Counted from the stretch's first letter, positions 41,723-49,991 are shown. The stretch is 64,000 nucleotides of DNA from Diaminobutyricibacter sp049994905 (GCF_049994905.1 NZ_CP188258.1:3596001-3660000); one strand, 5' to 3'. Notes: generated by a model from the sequence alone, not told the origin. Program-made: numbers and translations.

Positions 41723-41983
41723 ATGCCGATGCACAATCGGCCCCACCCTGGCGAGGTGCTTGCCGCCCAGCTAGGACAGGAAGGGCTGGGACTCACTGTC
41801 GTAGAGGCGGCGCTGAAGTTGGGCATGTCCCGCCCGGCCCTCTCGCGCGTGCTCAACGGTCACGCTGCGATCAGCACCAAGCTAGCTCTTGCCCTCGAAG
41901 CGAACCACGTCGGAACAGCTGAGCTGTGGCTGAAGATGCAGATGCGCTACGACCTCGAACACGCCCGCGCACGGGCAAGCTGA
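41723..41983 (+). CDS. higA: HigA-type antitoxin
   Basis: An 86-residue XRE-family antitoxin. It begins HNRPHPGEVLAAQLGQ, has the helix-turn-helix VEAALKLGMSRPALSRVLNG (about residues 27-46), then HAAISTKLALALE and ends in the WLKMQMRYDLEHARA tail characteristic of HigA. The ATG at 41723 has AAGGAGG five bases upstream. An earlier ATG at 41708 overlaps the toxin stop but has no ribosome-binding site of its own. HigA should bind and repress the shared promoter. Confidence 0.9.
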   Translation: MPMHNRPHPGEVLAAQLGQEGLGLTVVEAALKLGMSRPALSRVLNGHAAISTKLALALEANHVGTAELWLKMQMRYDLEHARARAS

Positions 41984-42001
41984 ACCGCAAAACTGAATTC
42001 G

Positions 42002-42022
42002 TCGCATTGTCGTTCAATGCGA
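42002..42022 (+). terminator. hairpin after higA
   Basis: TCGCATTG and CAATGCGA form a perfect eight-base stem with a five-base loop 18 bases after higA. No T tract follows; it is a possible terminator or mRNA 3' structure. Confidence 0.4.
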
Positions 42023-42078
42023 TCGCAACAGCATCAAGGTCGTCATCGTCCGGCCCAACAAGCTGCTAGACAGGGAAA

Positions 42079-42318
42079 ATGCGTGCAAGTGAACGTACCG
42101 ATGGTCCCCATCCCGGGGCAATCCCTCAACGTAAAATGCTGAAGCAGCCGCGCAAGACCTCCGGAGAGATCGCCATCGAAGCGATTTTCCTGAGTGCATT
42201 CTTCTTGGGCGTGCTCCTGGTCTTCCAGACGCCATGGCCGTTCGTCGTAGCGGGGCCGCTCCTATTTCTCTACGTGGAATACGCGATTGAATCCTGGCGC
42301 AACCGCAAACGTGCATGA
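42079..42318 (+). CDS. small membrane protein of unknown function
   Basis: A 79-residue protein with two adjacent hydrophobic helices (about residues 32-51 and 53-68) and a basic C-terminus (SWRNRKRA). The ATG at 42079 has ACAGGGAAA just before it; an ATG at 42136 (MLKQPRKTSG) is an equally possible start. I recognise no family. It lies alone between higBA and the phosphoesterase. Confidence 0.55.
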   Translation: MRASERTDGPHPGAIPQRKMLKQPRKTSGEIAIEAIFLSAFFLGVLLVFQTPWPFVVAGPLLFLYVEYAIESWRNRKRA

Positions 42319-42499
42319 ACTGCTGTCACCGTCGCGGCTCGCCCGCCATGTCGCGCTGTCCCCGCCAGCTCTAGCGGGCGGGATCGTGCCGAACCGGCGG
42401 GCACGTGGGTGCGCGGTAGATCGGTCGGTTGCAACACCAGTTCCCGCTGCGTGCGTGTGAACGTCGAGGGAATCACACTCGTCCTCCGCCGCACGCACC

Positions 42500-42528
42500 T
42501 AGGCAATCGCATAGGTGTTTCATAGGAT
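42500..42528 (+). promoter_or_regulatory. possible promoter of the secreted phosphoesterase
   Basis: TAGGCA (42500-42505), a 17-base spacer and TAGGAT (42523-42528) lie about 68 bases upstream of the ATG. The rest of the gene-free stretch 42319-42595 shows only short G/C palindromes. Confidence 0.35.
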
Positions 42529-42595
42529 GTGGAACGCAGGCGGGATCGCCTCAGCGGTGCCGCCTCGGCTCTCACATGATATGGAGGCAGTCCTT

Positions 42596-44176
42596 ATGTT
42601 CAAGCGCTTCACCGTTCTCGCCACGATCGCCGCTTTCGCGATCGCGGGAACCGTCATCCCGTCCGCCGCCGCCCTCGCGGATACAGGCGGGTCGTCGAAC
42701 GGACATCCATCGACCATACCCGGCGGGTTCAAGCACCTCGTCGTGATCTACGAAGAGAACCACTCGTTCGACAACCTCTACGGCGGATGGGGCTCGGTGA
42801 ACGGCCAGGCCGTCAACGGCACACAGAGCGTCGCGCAGGTCGCGCAGGACGGTACACCGTTCAACTGCCTGCCGCAGGTGGACGTGAACCTGACGTCGCC
42901 GCCGCTCTCGTCCACGTGCACGGACGCCGCCCACGGCATCGCGGCCAGCCACTTCACGAATAACACGTTCACCATCGACGACTACATCTCGCCGACCGAC
43001 ACCACCTGTCCACCGGCTGTGCCCGGCACGCCGTTCAAGCCGAACGGATGGCTCAACGGAACCGGGGCGCCGGGCGGATGCACCAGGGACCTCGTCCACC
43101 GCTTCTACCAGGAGCAGTATCAGCAGGATGCCGGCAAGATGGACCGGTACACGACCGGGTCGGATGCCGTGGGCCTCACCCAGGGCCAGTACGCCACGAC
43201 GCAGCTGCCGATCTACCAGTACCTGCACTCCACCGGGGCTCCGAAGTATGTCATTGCCGACGACTTCTTCCAGGCGGCGTTCGGCGGCTCGTTCCTCAAC
43301 CACCAGTGGCTGATCGCCGCGCGCACGCCGTTGGACACGACCGCAACGGTCAACAACTCCGTGCTCGACGCCAACGGGATGCCGAACAACTACCCGCAAT
43401 ACACGGCCACGGGGCCCGTCAAGGACACCCAGTGGACCCAAGCATGCGCCGGCGGCGGGAACGACTATTCGGCCGCGTGCGGCAACTTCGCCGTCAACAC
43501 GATCCAGCCGACGTCGGCCCCGCACGGAGGGGGAGCACAGCTGCCGCTCATCGATGACACGAAGTACCCGAACATCGGCGACCGCATGACCGCCTCGGGC
43601 ATCTCATGGAACTGGTACGCGGGCGGATGGAATGACGCGGTCGCCGGACATCCGGGCGTCAACTTCCAGTACCACCACCAGCCGTTCAACTACTTCGCTG
43701 CTTACGCTCCCGGACAGCCGGGAAGGGCGCACCTGCAGGACGAGACAGCGTTCATTGCCGCAGCGAAGAGCGGATCGCTTCCGACGGTCAGCTTCGTCAA
43801 GCCGTACGGCGACGAGAACGAGCACCCCGGATACGCGAGCGAACCGGACGGCAGCGACCACCTCGTGGACCTCTTGAAGACCATCACGAGCGGGCCCGAC
43901 GCCAAGAACACACTCGTGGTCGTGACGTACGACGAGTTCGGTGGGCAAGCTGACCACGTGGCGCCGCCGGTCGTAGACAAGTGGGGACCGGGCACCCGCA
44001 TCCCCGCCCTCCTCGTCAGTGCGAAGTTCGAGACATCCGGTGTCGACCACACGCAGTACGACACCACGTCGATCATGGCCACCATCGAGAAGGCGTACCA
44101 CCTCGCGCCGCTCGGCACGCGCGACGCGAAAGTGAACCCGCTGTTCGCCGGGATCCGCACCGGCCTCGACGGCTGA
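42596..44176 (+). CDS. secreted phosphoesterase (phospholipase C/acid phosphatase family)
   Basis: A 526-residue exported enzyme. The signal peptide (residues 1-29, ALADTGG after) precedes a phosphoesterase-family (PF04185) domain: HLVVIYEENHSFDNLYGGWG near residue 47 with the metal-binding Glu/Asn, LNHQWLIAARTP, and VVVTYDEFGGQADHVAPP near 443. Family members are phospholipases C or acid phosphatases. A ribosome-binding site GGAGG lies eight bases before the ATG. It ends before a strong hairpin shared with the convergent AKR gene. Confidence 0.88.
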   Translation: MFKRFTVLATIAAFAIAGTVIPSAAALADTGGSSNGHPSTIPGGFKHLVVIYEENHSFDNLYGGWGSVNGQAVNGTQSVAQVAQDGTPFNCLPQVDVNLTSPPLSSTCTDAAHGIAASHFTNNTFTIDDYISPTDTTCPPAVPGTPFKPNGWLNGTGAPGGCTRDLVHRFYQEQYQQDAGKMDRYTTGSDAVGLTQGQYATTQLPIYQYLHSTGAPKYVIADDFFQAAFGGSFLNHQWLIAARTPLDTTATVNNSVLDANGMPNNYPQYTATGPVKDTQWTQACAGGGNDYSAACGNFAVNTIQPTSAPHGGGAQLPLIDDTKYPNIGDRMTASGISWNWYAGGWNDAVAGHPGVNFQYHHQPFNYFAAYAPGQPGRAHLQDETAFIAAAKSGSLPTVSFVKPYGDENEHPGYASEPDGSDHLVDLLKTITSGPDAKNTLVVVTYDEFGGQADHVAPPVVDKWGPGTRIPALLVSAKFETSGVDHTQYDTTSIMATIEKAYHLAPLGTRDAKVNPLFAGIRTGLDG

Positions 44177-44186
44177 GTCCTGGAGC

Positions 44187-44226
44187 GAGCGGATGCCCTC
44201 GACTGAACGGACGAGGGCATCCGCTC
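44187..44226. terminator. bidirectional terminator
   Basis: GAGCGGATGCCCTCG (44187-44201) and its exact complement (44212-44226) form a 15-base stem with a ten-base loop between the convergent phosphoesterase and aldo/keto reductase genes. Confidence 0.7.
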
Positions 44227-44237
44227 ACCTGTTTGGC

Positions 44238-45095
44238 CTATTTGCCGCTGTAGACGGGGAAGACGGAGTCGTCGCCGTAGTCGCGGATGTGCAGGCTTCG
44301 CAGGGTCGCCATGTCTTCGTCCGAGATGACGAAGTCCAGGTCGGCGTTGCTGCGCATGTGGTCCGGGTTCTCCGTCTTGGGCAGCGGGACTGTTCCGAGT
44401 TGGATGGCGTAGCGCAGGGCGAGCCTCGGGGCTGAGACGCCGTAGCGGTCGGCCATCCCGGTCAGCTCCTCGTTCTTGAGAATCGCGCCGTGCCCGAACG
44501 GTGAGTACGCCTGCACGAGGATGTTGTGCTCGGCCGCGTAGGCCAGCAGCTCGTCCGGGGTGTTCCCGACGTGCACGAGCAGCTGGTTGGCGTGCGGGGC
44601 GACGGTCGCCTCGGACAGGATGCTCTCGACGTCCTCGTTCTGGAAGTTGGAGACGCCGATGGAGCGCAGCTTGCCGGCCTGGTAGGCCTCCTCGAGCGCA
44701 CGCCAGGCGGCGCGGTTGCCTTCGGAGTAGTCGCCACCGCGGAAGTCGTCCCACGGCTGCGGGCTGTGGATGAGCATCAGGTCGATGTAGTCCAGCCCCA
44801 GGGTCTGCAGCGAGCGGTCGATCGCCGCGACGGCGCCCTCGTAATCCTTGATCTCGGCGGCCAGCTTCGTCGAGACGAACAGGTCGTCGCGGGCGACCCC
44901 GCTGGTCCGGACGCCTTCGCCGACGCCGCGCTCATTGCCGTACGCCTGCGCGGTGTCAATGTTGCGGTAGCCGGCGCCGATCGCATCGCGAACCGCCTGC
45001 GCCGCCCGGTCGTCGTCAATGAACCAGGTGCCGAAGCCCAGCTTAGGAATCTGCACACCGTTGGAGAGGGTGTAGGTCTCGTCGAGGATCGTCAT
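44238..45095 (-). CDS. aldo/keto reductase
   Basis: A 285-residue AKR, similar to 2,5-diketo-gluconate reductases. Catalytic residues are visible in GYRNIDTAQAYGNERGVG (Asp and Tyr, about residues 42-59), LFVSTKLAA (Lys near 77) and MLIHSPQPW (His near 108), with the NADPH site at PKTENPDHM near 250. It starts three bases after the CMD-family gene on the same strand. The pair diverges from the XRE regulator across a palindromic operator. Confidence 0.92.
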   Translation of the reverse strand: MTILDETYTLSNGVQIPKLGFGTWFIDDDRAAQAVRDAIGAGYRNIDTAQAYGNERGVGEGVRTSGVARDDLFVSTKLAAEIKDYEGAVAAIDRSLQTLGLDYIDLMLIHSPQPWDDFRGGDYSEGNRAAWRALEEAYQAGKLRSIGVSNFQNEDVESILSEATVAPHANQLLVHVGNTPDELLAYAAEHNILVQAYSPFGHGAILKNEELTGMADRYGVSAPRLALRYAIQLGTVPLPKTENPDHMRSNADLDFVISDEDMATLRSLHIRDYGDDSVFPVYSGK

Positions 45096-45098
45096 GAT

Positions 45099-45470
45099 TC
45101 AGTTCTCCTGTTCGTTGCGGGTGTTGTAGACGTCCGTGCTGTCGTCGGTGGCGAAGATGGTCTTCGCCACGGTCATCGCCGACATGGCCTTGGGCCAACC
45201 GGCGTAGAACGCGAGATGGGTGATCGCCTCGATCAGCTCCTCCTGGGTCGCGCCGTTCTGCTTGGCGAACGTGAGGTGGAAGGTCAGCTGCTCGACGTTC
45301 CCGGCGGTCAGCAGTGCCGCGACGGTGATCAGGCTGCGGTCACGCTTGGACAGCTGCGGCCGCTCCCACACTTCGTCGAACAGCACCTTGTCGGTGTAAT
45401 GCACGAGCCCGGGGGCAAAGTCCCCGAACGCGCGCTGGCCGCCGGTCCAGCCGGGGGTCTCGTCGGTCAT
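45099..45470 (-). CDS. carboxymuconolactone decarboxylase-family protein
   Basis: A 123-residue CMD/AhpD-fold protein. It has VWERPQLSKRDRSLITVAALL and GNVEQLTFHLTFAKQNGATQEELIEAI, which match the gamma-carboxymuconolactone decarboxylase branch; the CxxC redox pair of AhpD is missing (NVEQ instead). It probably acts as a small decarboxylase/isomerase or has an unknown role with the aldo/keto reductase it precedes. AAAGGAAC lies before the ATG. Confidence 0.87.
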   Translation of the reverse strand: MTDETPGWTGGQRAFGDFAPGLVHYTDKVLFDEVWERPQLSKRDRSLITVAALLTAGNVEQLTFHLTFAKQNGATQEELIEAITHLAFYAGWPKAMSAMTVAKTIFATDDSTDVYNTRNEQEN

Positions 45471-45536
45471 AAGTGTTCCTTTCAGCGTCCAGATCGGTCA
45501 TGACATCCAGTCAACGCCCTCTGGCTCCGCGAGTGA

Positions 45537-45570
45537 GAGTCTCTGTCGATACGGGTACTGACAGGGACTC
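45537..45570. promoter_or_regulatory. inverted-repeat operator between the CMD and XRE genes
   Basis: GAGTCTCTGTC (45537-45547) and GACAGGGACTC (45560-45570) form an 11-base inverted repeat with one mismatch and a 12-base spacer. It overlaps a TTGGGA-17-TATCGA promoter reading into the CMD/AKR pair and lies 36 bases before the ATG of the XRE regulator, where autoregulation is expected. Confidence 0.65.
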
Positions 45571-45605
45571 CCAAGGGCACCCGATCCAGACGTAGCGTGG
45601 TCGGC

Positions 45606-46478
45606 ATGGACAACCGCAGCGAGATCCGCGAGTTCCTCGCCACCAGACGGGCCAAGCTCACCCCTGAACAGGCCGGCCTGCCGACATTCGGCGGCACCCG
45701 CCGCGTCCCGGGGCTGCGCCGCGAGGAGGTCGCACTCCTCGCCGGGGTGTCGGTCGAGTACTACACGAAGCTGGAGCGCGGCGCCCTCGGCGGGGTGTCG
45801 GAGAGCGTCCTCGACGCCCTCAGCCGAGCGCTACAACTGAACGAAGCGGAGAGCGAGCACCTCTTCGACCTGGCTCGCGCCGCCTCCCCGTCCGCCCGGC
45901 CGCGCCGTAAGCCAGCCATGGCCGTCGCGCCCAGCGTTCGTCGGCTGCTGGGCTCGATGGTTGGCGTGCCCTCGTTCGTCCGCAACGGCCGACTCGACAT
46001 CCTCGCTATCAACGATCTCGGCCGCGCGCTGTACTCGGAGGCGTTCGGAAACGGGTCCCGCCCGGTGAACCTCGCCCGGTTCCAATTCCTCGACCCGCAC
46101 TCCAACAACCTCTACCCCGATTGGGAGAAGGCCGCCGACACAGCTGTCGCGATCCTGCACACCGAAGCCGGGCGGACACCGTACGACAAGGCGCTCACCG
46201 ACCTGATCGGCGAACTCTCCACACGGTCGGACGAGTTCCGCTGCCGCTGGGCCCGGCACGATGTCCGGCTCCACCGTGGCGGCTACAAGGATTTCCGCCA
46301 CCCCGTGGTGGGCGACTTGCACCTGGCGCTGGACGCGCTCGACATCCCCAACGCCCCCGGGCTCACCCTCACCGCCTACAGTGCCGACCCCGGCACACCG
46401 TCGGAAGACGGGCTGCGCCTGTTGGCATCGTGGGCGGCCACTGAGCTCACCACCGCGACAGAGAAGGAAGACGCATGA
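45606..46478 (+). CDS. XRE/MmyB-like transcriptional regulator
   Basis: A 290-residue regulator with an N-terminal helix-turn-helix (VPGLRREEVALLAGVSVEYYTKLERG, here as two overlapping motifs near residues 32-57) and the C-terminal MmyB-like ligand domain (LARFQFLDPHSNNLYPDWEKAADTAVA). Such regulators often repress a nearby oxidoreductase. The ATG at 45606 is preceded by TAGCGT (45593-45598) and seven bases, suggesting a leaderless transcript. Its stop overlaps the cupin gene (ATGA), forming an operon. Confidence 0.88.
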   Translation: MDNRSEIREFLATRRAKLTPEQAGLPTFGGTRRVPGLRREEVALLAGVSVEYYTKLERGALGGVSESVLDALSRALQLNEAESEHLFDLARAASPSARPRRKPAMAVAPSVRRLLGSMVGVPSFVRNGRLDILAINDLGRALYSEAFGNGSRPVNLARFQFLDPHSNNLYPDWEKAADTAVAILHTEAGRTPYDKALTDLIGELSTRSDEFRCRWARHDVRLHRGGYKDFRHPVVGDLHLALDALDIPNAPGLTLTAYSADPGTPSEDGLRLLASWAATELTTATEKEDA

Positions 46479-46885
46479 ACATCGAACCCCGCACGCCAAC
46501 CTCCAAGAACCCGCCTGCGCAATTCGCCGGCGACGTCTGGCTCGACCCCATCGCCCTCCCCCACGAGGACGACCAGCGGATGATCGTCTCCACCGTGCGG
46601 TTCGCGCCCGGTGCCCGCACCGCCTGGCACTCGCACGCCCGCGGCCAGTACCTGCGCGTCACGCAGGGTATCGGCCGGTTCGGCACGCGCGACGGACAGA
46701 TCATCGAAGTCCACCCAGGCGAGACTCTTTACACACCGCCCGGCCAGGAGCACTGGCACGCCGCAGCGCCCGGCTGCTTCATGGAGCACATCGCGATGCT
46801 CGAGAACGCCGACGACCCCGCCGACACCACCACCTGGCTCGAACACATCACCGACAACGACTACAACGGCACAGCCCAAGCCTGA
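46475..46885 (+). CDS. cupin-domain protein
   Basis: A 136-residue single-cupin protein. The metal-binding motifs are WHSHARGQYLRVTQGIG (His, His, then Gln/Tyr; about residues 50-66) and PPGQEHWHAAAP (Glu, His, His near 92). The family resembles (R)-mandelonitrile lyase-like and quercetinase-like cupins. It overlaps the regulator by four bases and precedes the MFS gene by 70, so it probably belongs to the same small-molecule module. Confidence 0.87.
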   Translation: MNIEPRTPTSKNPPAQFAGDVWLDPIALPHEDDQRMIVSTVRFAPGARTAWHSHARGQYLRVTQGIGRFGTRDGQIIEVHPGETLYTPPGQEHWHAAAPGCFMEHIAMLENADDPADTTTWLEHITDNDYNGTAQA

Positions 46886-46955
46886 CCCTCTCCCCGATCC
46901 TCGACGACGAGCCCCTGAACACTCCGTTCTGGGGCTCTTCCCTTCCCCGGACGCC

Positions 46956-48170
46956 ATGACCACTTCAACTTCCTCCCCTGCAGTTCCCGCACCGACTCGC
47001 GCCACCTCACGCGGCTTCATCGCGGCGACGATCTCTTTCGTGGCCGTCTTCGCCGCTGGTGCCACGCCCATTCCTCTCTACGACAGCTACGGCCAGGTCG
47101 ACGGACTCACACCCGACGAGTTCTCACTGGTCGCCGTCGCCTACTTCGCCTGCGCCGTGTTCGCGCTACTCGTGCTCGGGCGGCTCTCCAACCACCACGG
47201 TCGCCGTCCCGTCTCTATTGCCGCTCTCCTGGTCGCAATGGCGGGATGTGTAACACTTCTGTTCGTCCACAGCTTCGCCGTGCTGCTGATCGGTCGCGCC
47301 CTGCAGGGCCTCGCCGCCGGCCTCGCGTCGAGCGCGATCGGTTCCTACGCCGTCGACACGGCGGCCGGACGTCCGCGCTGGCTGGTCGCAACGGTCGCCA
47401 CCGCAGCCTCCACCGTCGGCCTCGCCATCGGCGTCTTCGTCTCCGCCGTGCTCGTTCAGTTCGCTCCCGCGCCCAGGGAGCTCACCTACCTTCTGTTCGC
47501 CGTCCTCCTCGTCGGATGCGCCATTGCTCTCACCACGCGCCCCGAGACCGTGGCCCGCAAGGGCGGGGCGCTCGCCTCCCTCATCCCGCGACTTCGAGTG
47601 CCCGCGGCGTCCCGCCCTTACCTGCCAGTCGCCGCCCTGATCTTCGTAGCCACATGGGCATTCGGCGGCTACTTCAACTCCTTCGGACCGTCGATCGCAG
47701 CTGAGGACCTCGGCTCGAACAACCCCCTGATCGCCGCCGCCGTTTTCGCCTCGTACATGGCCCCCAGCTTCCTCGGCGGATTCGCGGCTGGCCGATTCAA
47801 CGCGGCCACAGCCCAGCGGATCGGCATGACCATCGTCGCCGTAGCCGGTATCGGGCTTGCCTTCGCCAGCGGCTCGGGGCTGCTCGCCTTGTTCCTCCTC
47901 GCTGGCGTCATCGGTGGAATTGGGATGGGACTTGCAACCGCTGGCAGCATGAACACGCTCCTCCCCGAGGCCAAGGCGGCCGAACGCGCCGGGCTCCTCG
48001 CAGTCATCTACGCAATCAGCTACACCGGGTCAGCCGTCCCGGCGCTGATCGCCGGACAGCTCAGTCGCATCATCTCCCTGCCAGCCATCACGGCCGGATA
48101 TGCCCTACTCGCAAGCACCGTATGGATCGTCACACTGGTCGGCGCCCGCACGCCCAAGACGCGCAACTGA
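46956..48170 (+). CDS. MFS transporter
   Basis: A 404-residue major facilitator protein with about 12 hydrophobic helices. The N-terminal GRLSNHHGRRPVSIAAL between helices 2 and 3 is the conserved MFS loop A (G-x-L-x(3)-G-R-R). The start ATG gives MTTSTSSPAVPAP; the frame is open further upstream into the cupin gene but lacks a ribosome-binding site there. The transporter is probably an exporter for the substrate of the XRE/AKR module, which is inference from location. Confidence 0.88.
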   Translation: MTTSTSSPAVPAPTRATSRGFIAATISFVAVFAAGATPIPLYDSYGQVDGLTPDEFSLVAVAYFACAVFALLVLGRLSNHHGRRPVSIAALLVAMAGCVTLLFVHSFAVLLIGRALQGLAAGLASSAIGSYAVDTAAGRPRWLVATVATAASTVGLAIGVFVSAVLVQFAPAPRELTYLLFAVLLVGCAIALTTRPETVARKGGALASLIPRLRVPAASRPYLPVAALIFVATWAFGGYFNSFGPSIAAEDLGSNNPLIAAAVFASYMAPSFLGGFAAGRFNAATAQRIGMTIVAVAGIGLAFASGSGLLALFLLAGVIGGIGMGLATAGSMNTLLPEAKAAERAGLLAVIYAISYTGSAVPALIAGQLSRIISLPAITAGYALLASTVWIVTLVGARTPKTRN

Positions 48171-48217
48171 CTGCGATGATCGGAGTTGGTCACGCCTTCG
48201 GCGTTCATCGGATCGCC

Positions 48218-48706
48218 TCAGAACGTGAAGCCGAAGGCGAACCGGCCGTCGCGGGTCGGCTCGCCACCGGCAGCACGGGCGAACGTTTCGAAGGCAGACG
48301 CCACCGTGGCTGCGTCCTCCGGTGACATGTTCGCGAACACGTCGGCCATCGCATCCCGACGTTCCGTCAGCACCCGGTCGACGACCGCCGATCCCTCGTC
48401 CGTAAGTTCGAGCTGAATGTAGCGACGGTCGGCCGGGTCGTCCGATCGGCCGATCAGCCCGGCCTGGACCAGCTTTTCGCACGTTCGTGTCGCATTCGAC
48501 GGATGCACACCCAACTCGGTCGCGACAGCACCGAGGTTCTGCGGACCGAACGCGGCGATCAGCATGAGAACGCGCAACTGGGGCGTCGTGACGACGTCCT
48601 CCACGTCGAGGACCGACCGGGCGGCCACCCGCATCATCACGTTGGCAGCCGCGAGGGCCGCATTCAATTCGTCCACTCCGATGCTGGGGGCTTTTGCGGG
48701 ATTCAT
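48218..48706 (-). CDS. MarR-family transcriptional regulator
   Basis: A 162-residue winged-helix regulator with DVVTTPQLRVLMLIAAFG, the recognition region ATELGVHPSNATRTCEKLVQAG and the wing DPADRRYIQLELTDEG (DxRxxxLxLT). The ATG at 48706 is seven bases after a TTGCAC-17-AATACT promoter (48742-48714), so the transcript is probably leaderless. A 7-base inverted repeat typical of MarR operators lies just upstream. It diverges from the GTYT-repeat protein and converges with the MFS gene. Confidence 0.9.
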   Translation of the reverse strand: MNPAKAPSIGVDELNAALAAANVMMRVAARSVLDVEDVVTTPQLRVLMLIAAFGPQNLGAVATELGVHPSNATRTCEKLVQAGLIGRSDDPADRRYIQLELTDEGSAVVDRVLTERRDAMADVFANMSPEDAATVASAFETFARAAGGEPTRDGRFAFGFTF

Positions 48707-48713
48707 GCTGCTC

Positions 48714-48742
48714 AGTATTCAGAATCACCGCGGTAAGTGCAA
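48714..48742 (-). promoter_or_regulatory. leaderless promoter of the marR gene
   Basis: On the minus strand TTGCAC (48742-48737), a 17-base spacer and AATACT (48719-48714) place the start point at the ATG (48706). Confidence 0.5.
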
Positions 48743-48743
48743 C

Positions 48744-48761
48744 AATTGCGATAGCGCAATT
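48744..48761. promoter_or_regulatory. MarR-type operator
   Basis: AATTGCG and CGCAATT form a perfect inverted repeat with a four-base spacer, the size and ATTGC/GCAAT arms usual for MarR operators. It lies next to the -35 of marR and immediately before the ribosome-binding site of the divergent small gene, so one regulator could control both. Confidence 0.6.
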
Positions 48762-48776
48762 AAGGAGATGATGACA

Positions 48777-49034
48777 ATGAACATGTCATCAGCACACAAC
48801 TCGAACGGCAGGTCCGGCCCCACCCGCGACGACTTCGAAGGCACCTACACCCAGGTCGAACCTGAGCCTCCCACTCTCAGAACAGTGCAAGGCACTTACA
48901 CCAAAGCCGACGGAAGCGACGGTCCTGACCCATTAGTCCAGGGCACCTACATCGGCGCATCGAGAAAGGGAAGCACCCCTCTCGTCCGCCCTGCCCGACT
49001 GCGACACGGCAACTACCCAAAAGCAGAACACTGA
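48777..49034 (+). CDS. small protein with repeated GTYT motifs
   Basis: An 85-residue hydrophilic, proline-rich protein without membrane segments. The unit (F/V)(E/Q)GTYT occurs at EGTYTQVE, QGTYTKAD and QGTYIGAS, and a degenerate fourth copy is HGNYPKAEH. I recognise no characterised family. AAGGAG (48762-48767) could serve the ATG at 48777 (nine bases away) or one at 48771. The gene is divergent from marR across a MarR-type operator, which suggests regulation by that protein. Confidence 0.6.
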   Translation: MNMSSAHNSNGRSGPTRDDFEGTYTQVEPEPPTLRTVQGTYTKADGSDGPDPLVQGTYIGASRKGSTPLVRPARLRHGNYPKAEH

Positions 49035-49219
49035 CCTGAGCCTGGCCGAGCGCGTGCCCAGGCGATGCGAACCGCTTGTTTCCCGTGGCCGCCCTCAGAG
49101 CAACGACGGCAATGAGAATCCTCGTCGATCGCGGGCCAAGGCTAGCTCGGGGCAAGTCGCAGCAAGGCGTTGCGCGCCCAGATGCCCGCACCAGTTGCGT
49201 ACTCGTGCAACTTTTCCCG

Positions 49220-49555
49220 TCAACAGGCAAGGCTGCAGCGTTCGCGGAGCTCGGCAGCCGCGAAGAGGGTCGCGATTACCGCACTCACGATCGCTTCGCG
49301 GCGTCGACGTGCGTCGAATGCGGCCAGACCGAGCATGCTTGCCGCGTGGACCAGGTCAACGACCCCTCCGACTCGATGCAGACGACCTCGGCTGGCAACC
49401 GTGAGCAGGGCCTGGACGATATGGCGTGCGCCGAGAATCCGGACCGTTGTTCGGAGCCGCTCGTCGGGCACTTTTCCGAGCACTGTCCGCGCCACCACGT
49501 TGGGTGAAGTGAGCTCGAGCAACCCGTAAATGGCTCGAAACGTCTCAAGAAACAT
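49220..49555 (-). CDS. small membrane protein of unknown function
   Basis: A 111-residue protein with hydrophobic segments (about residues 60-80 and 88-106) and a basic N-terminal half. It is coupled to the 69-residue membrane protein upstream (TGATG overlap). I cannot name a family. The opposite strand also has long frames here, but the coupling and start support this one. Confidence 0.55.
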   Translation of the reverse strand: MFLETFRAIYGLLELTSPNVVARTVLGKVPDERLRTTVRILGARHIVQALLTVASRGRLHRVGGVVDLVHAASMLGLAAFDARRRREAIVSAVIATLFAAAELRERCSLAC

Positions 49556-49764
49556 CAGCGCGTCACCCGCCGACGCATTCGTGTTGCGGCGACCGCCGCA
49601 GTCGCGGTCATCGCACCCAGTGCGATCCCGAGACCACGATGGTGCAACGAAGCCCGAAGTTGTGGGCTGTGCTGGATGGAGCGCTGGTCGAATTCGCCGT
49701 GATAGCCCATGTCAACCGACTCATCCGCCGGTTCCCACACGTTGACGGGTTGATGCATATCCAT
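49555..49764 (-). CDS. small membrane protein, 69 residues
   Basis: The protein starts MDMHQPVNVWEPADESVDMGYHG, has an Arg-rich stretch, a hydrophobic helix (GIALGAMTATAAVAA) and an arginine-rich tail (TRMRRRVTR). The ATG at 49764 has GAAAGGTGG upstream. Its stop overlaps by one base the start of the next small gene, so the two are one operon. The upstream 227 bases (49765-49991) hold no other gene I can support. Confidence 0.55.
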   Translation of the reverse strand: MDMHQPVNVWEPADESVDMGYHGEFDQRSIQHSPQLRASLHHRGLGIALGAMTATAAVAATRMRRRVTR

Positions 49765-49991
49765 GTGACCACCTTTCACTGAGCGTCCGCAGCCCGACCG
49801 GTTAGTCGACGTCGAACGTAATTCCAAGTCCTCGGCCATGTCAACGTTCACCGGCCAGGGCGCGAAGAACAGCACCTGTTCCGAGCCAGCCTTGAAATTC
49901 ACCGGCCTGGTCAGGAACGGGGACGCCGTCGGAGTCGGTAGAGCTGAACCGGTCAAAAATGCGAGCGCTGCCTCAGCCGTATCACGCAACG

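Noticed and set aside
42319..42595. Possible extra small gene upstream of the phosphoesterase
   Set aside because: Short frames here lack ribosome-binding sites and codon bias; only a weak promoter is supported.
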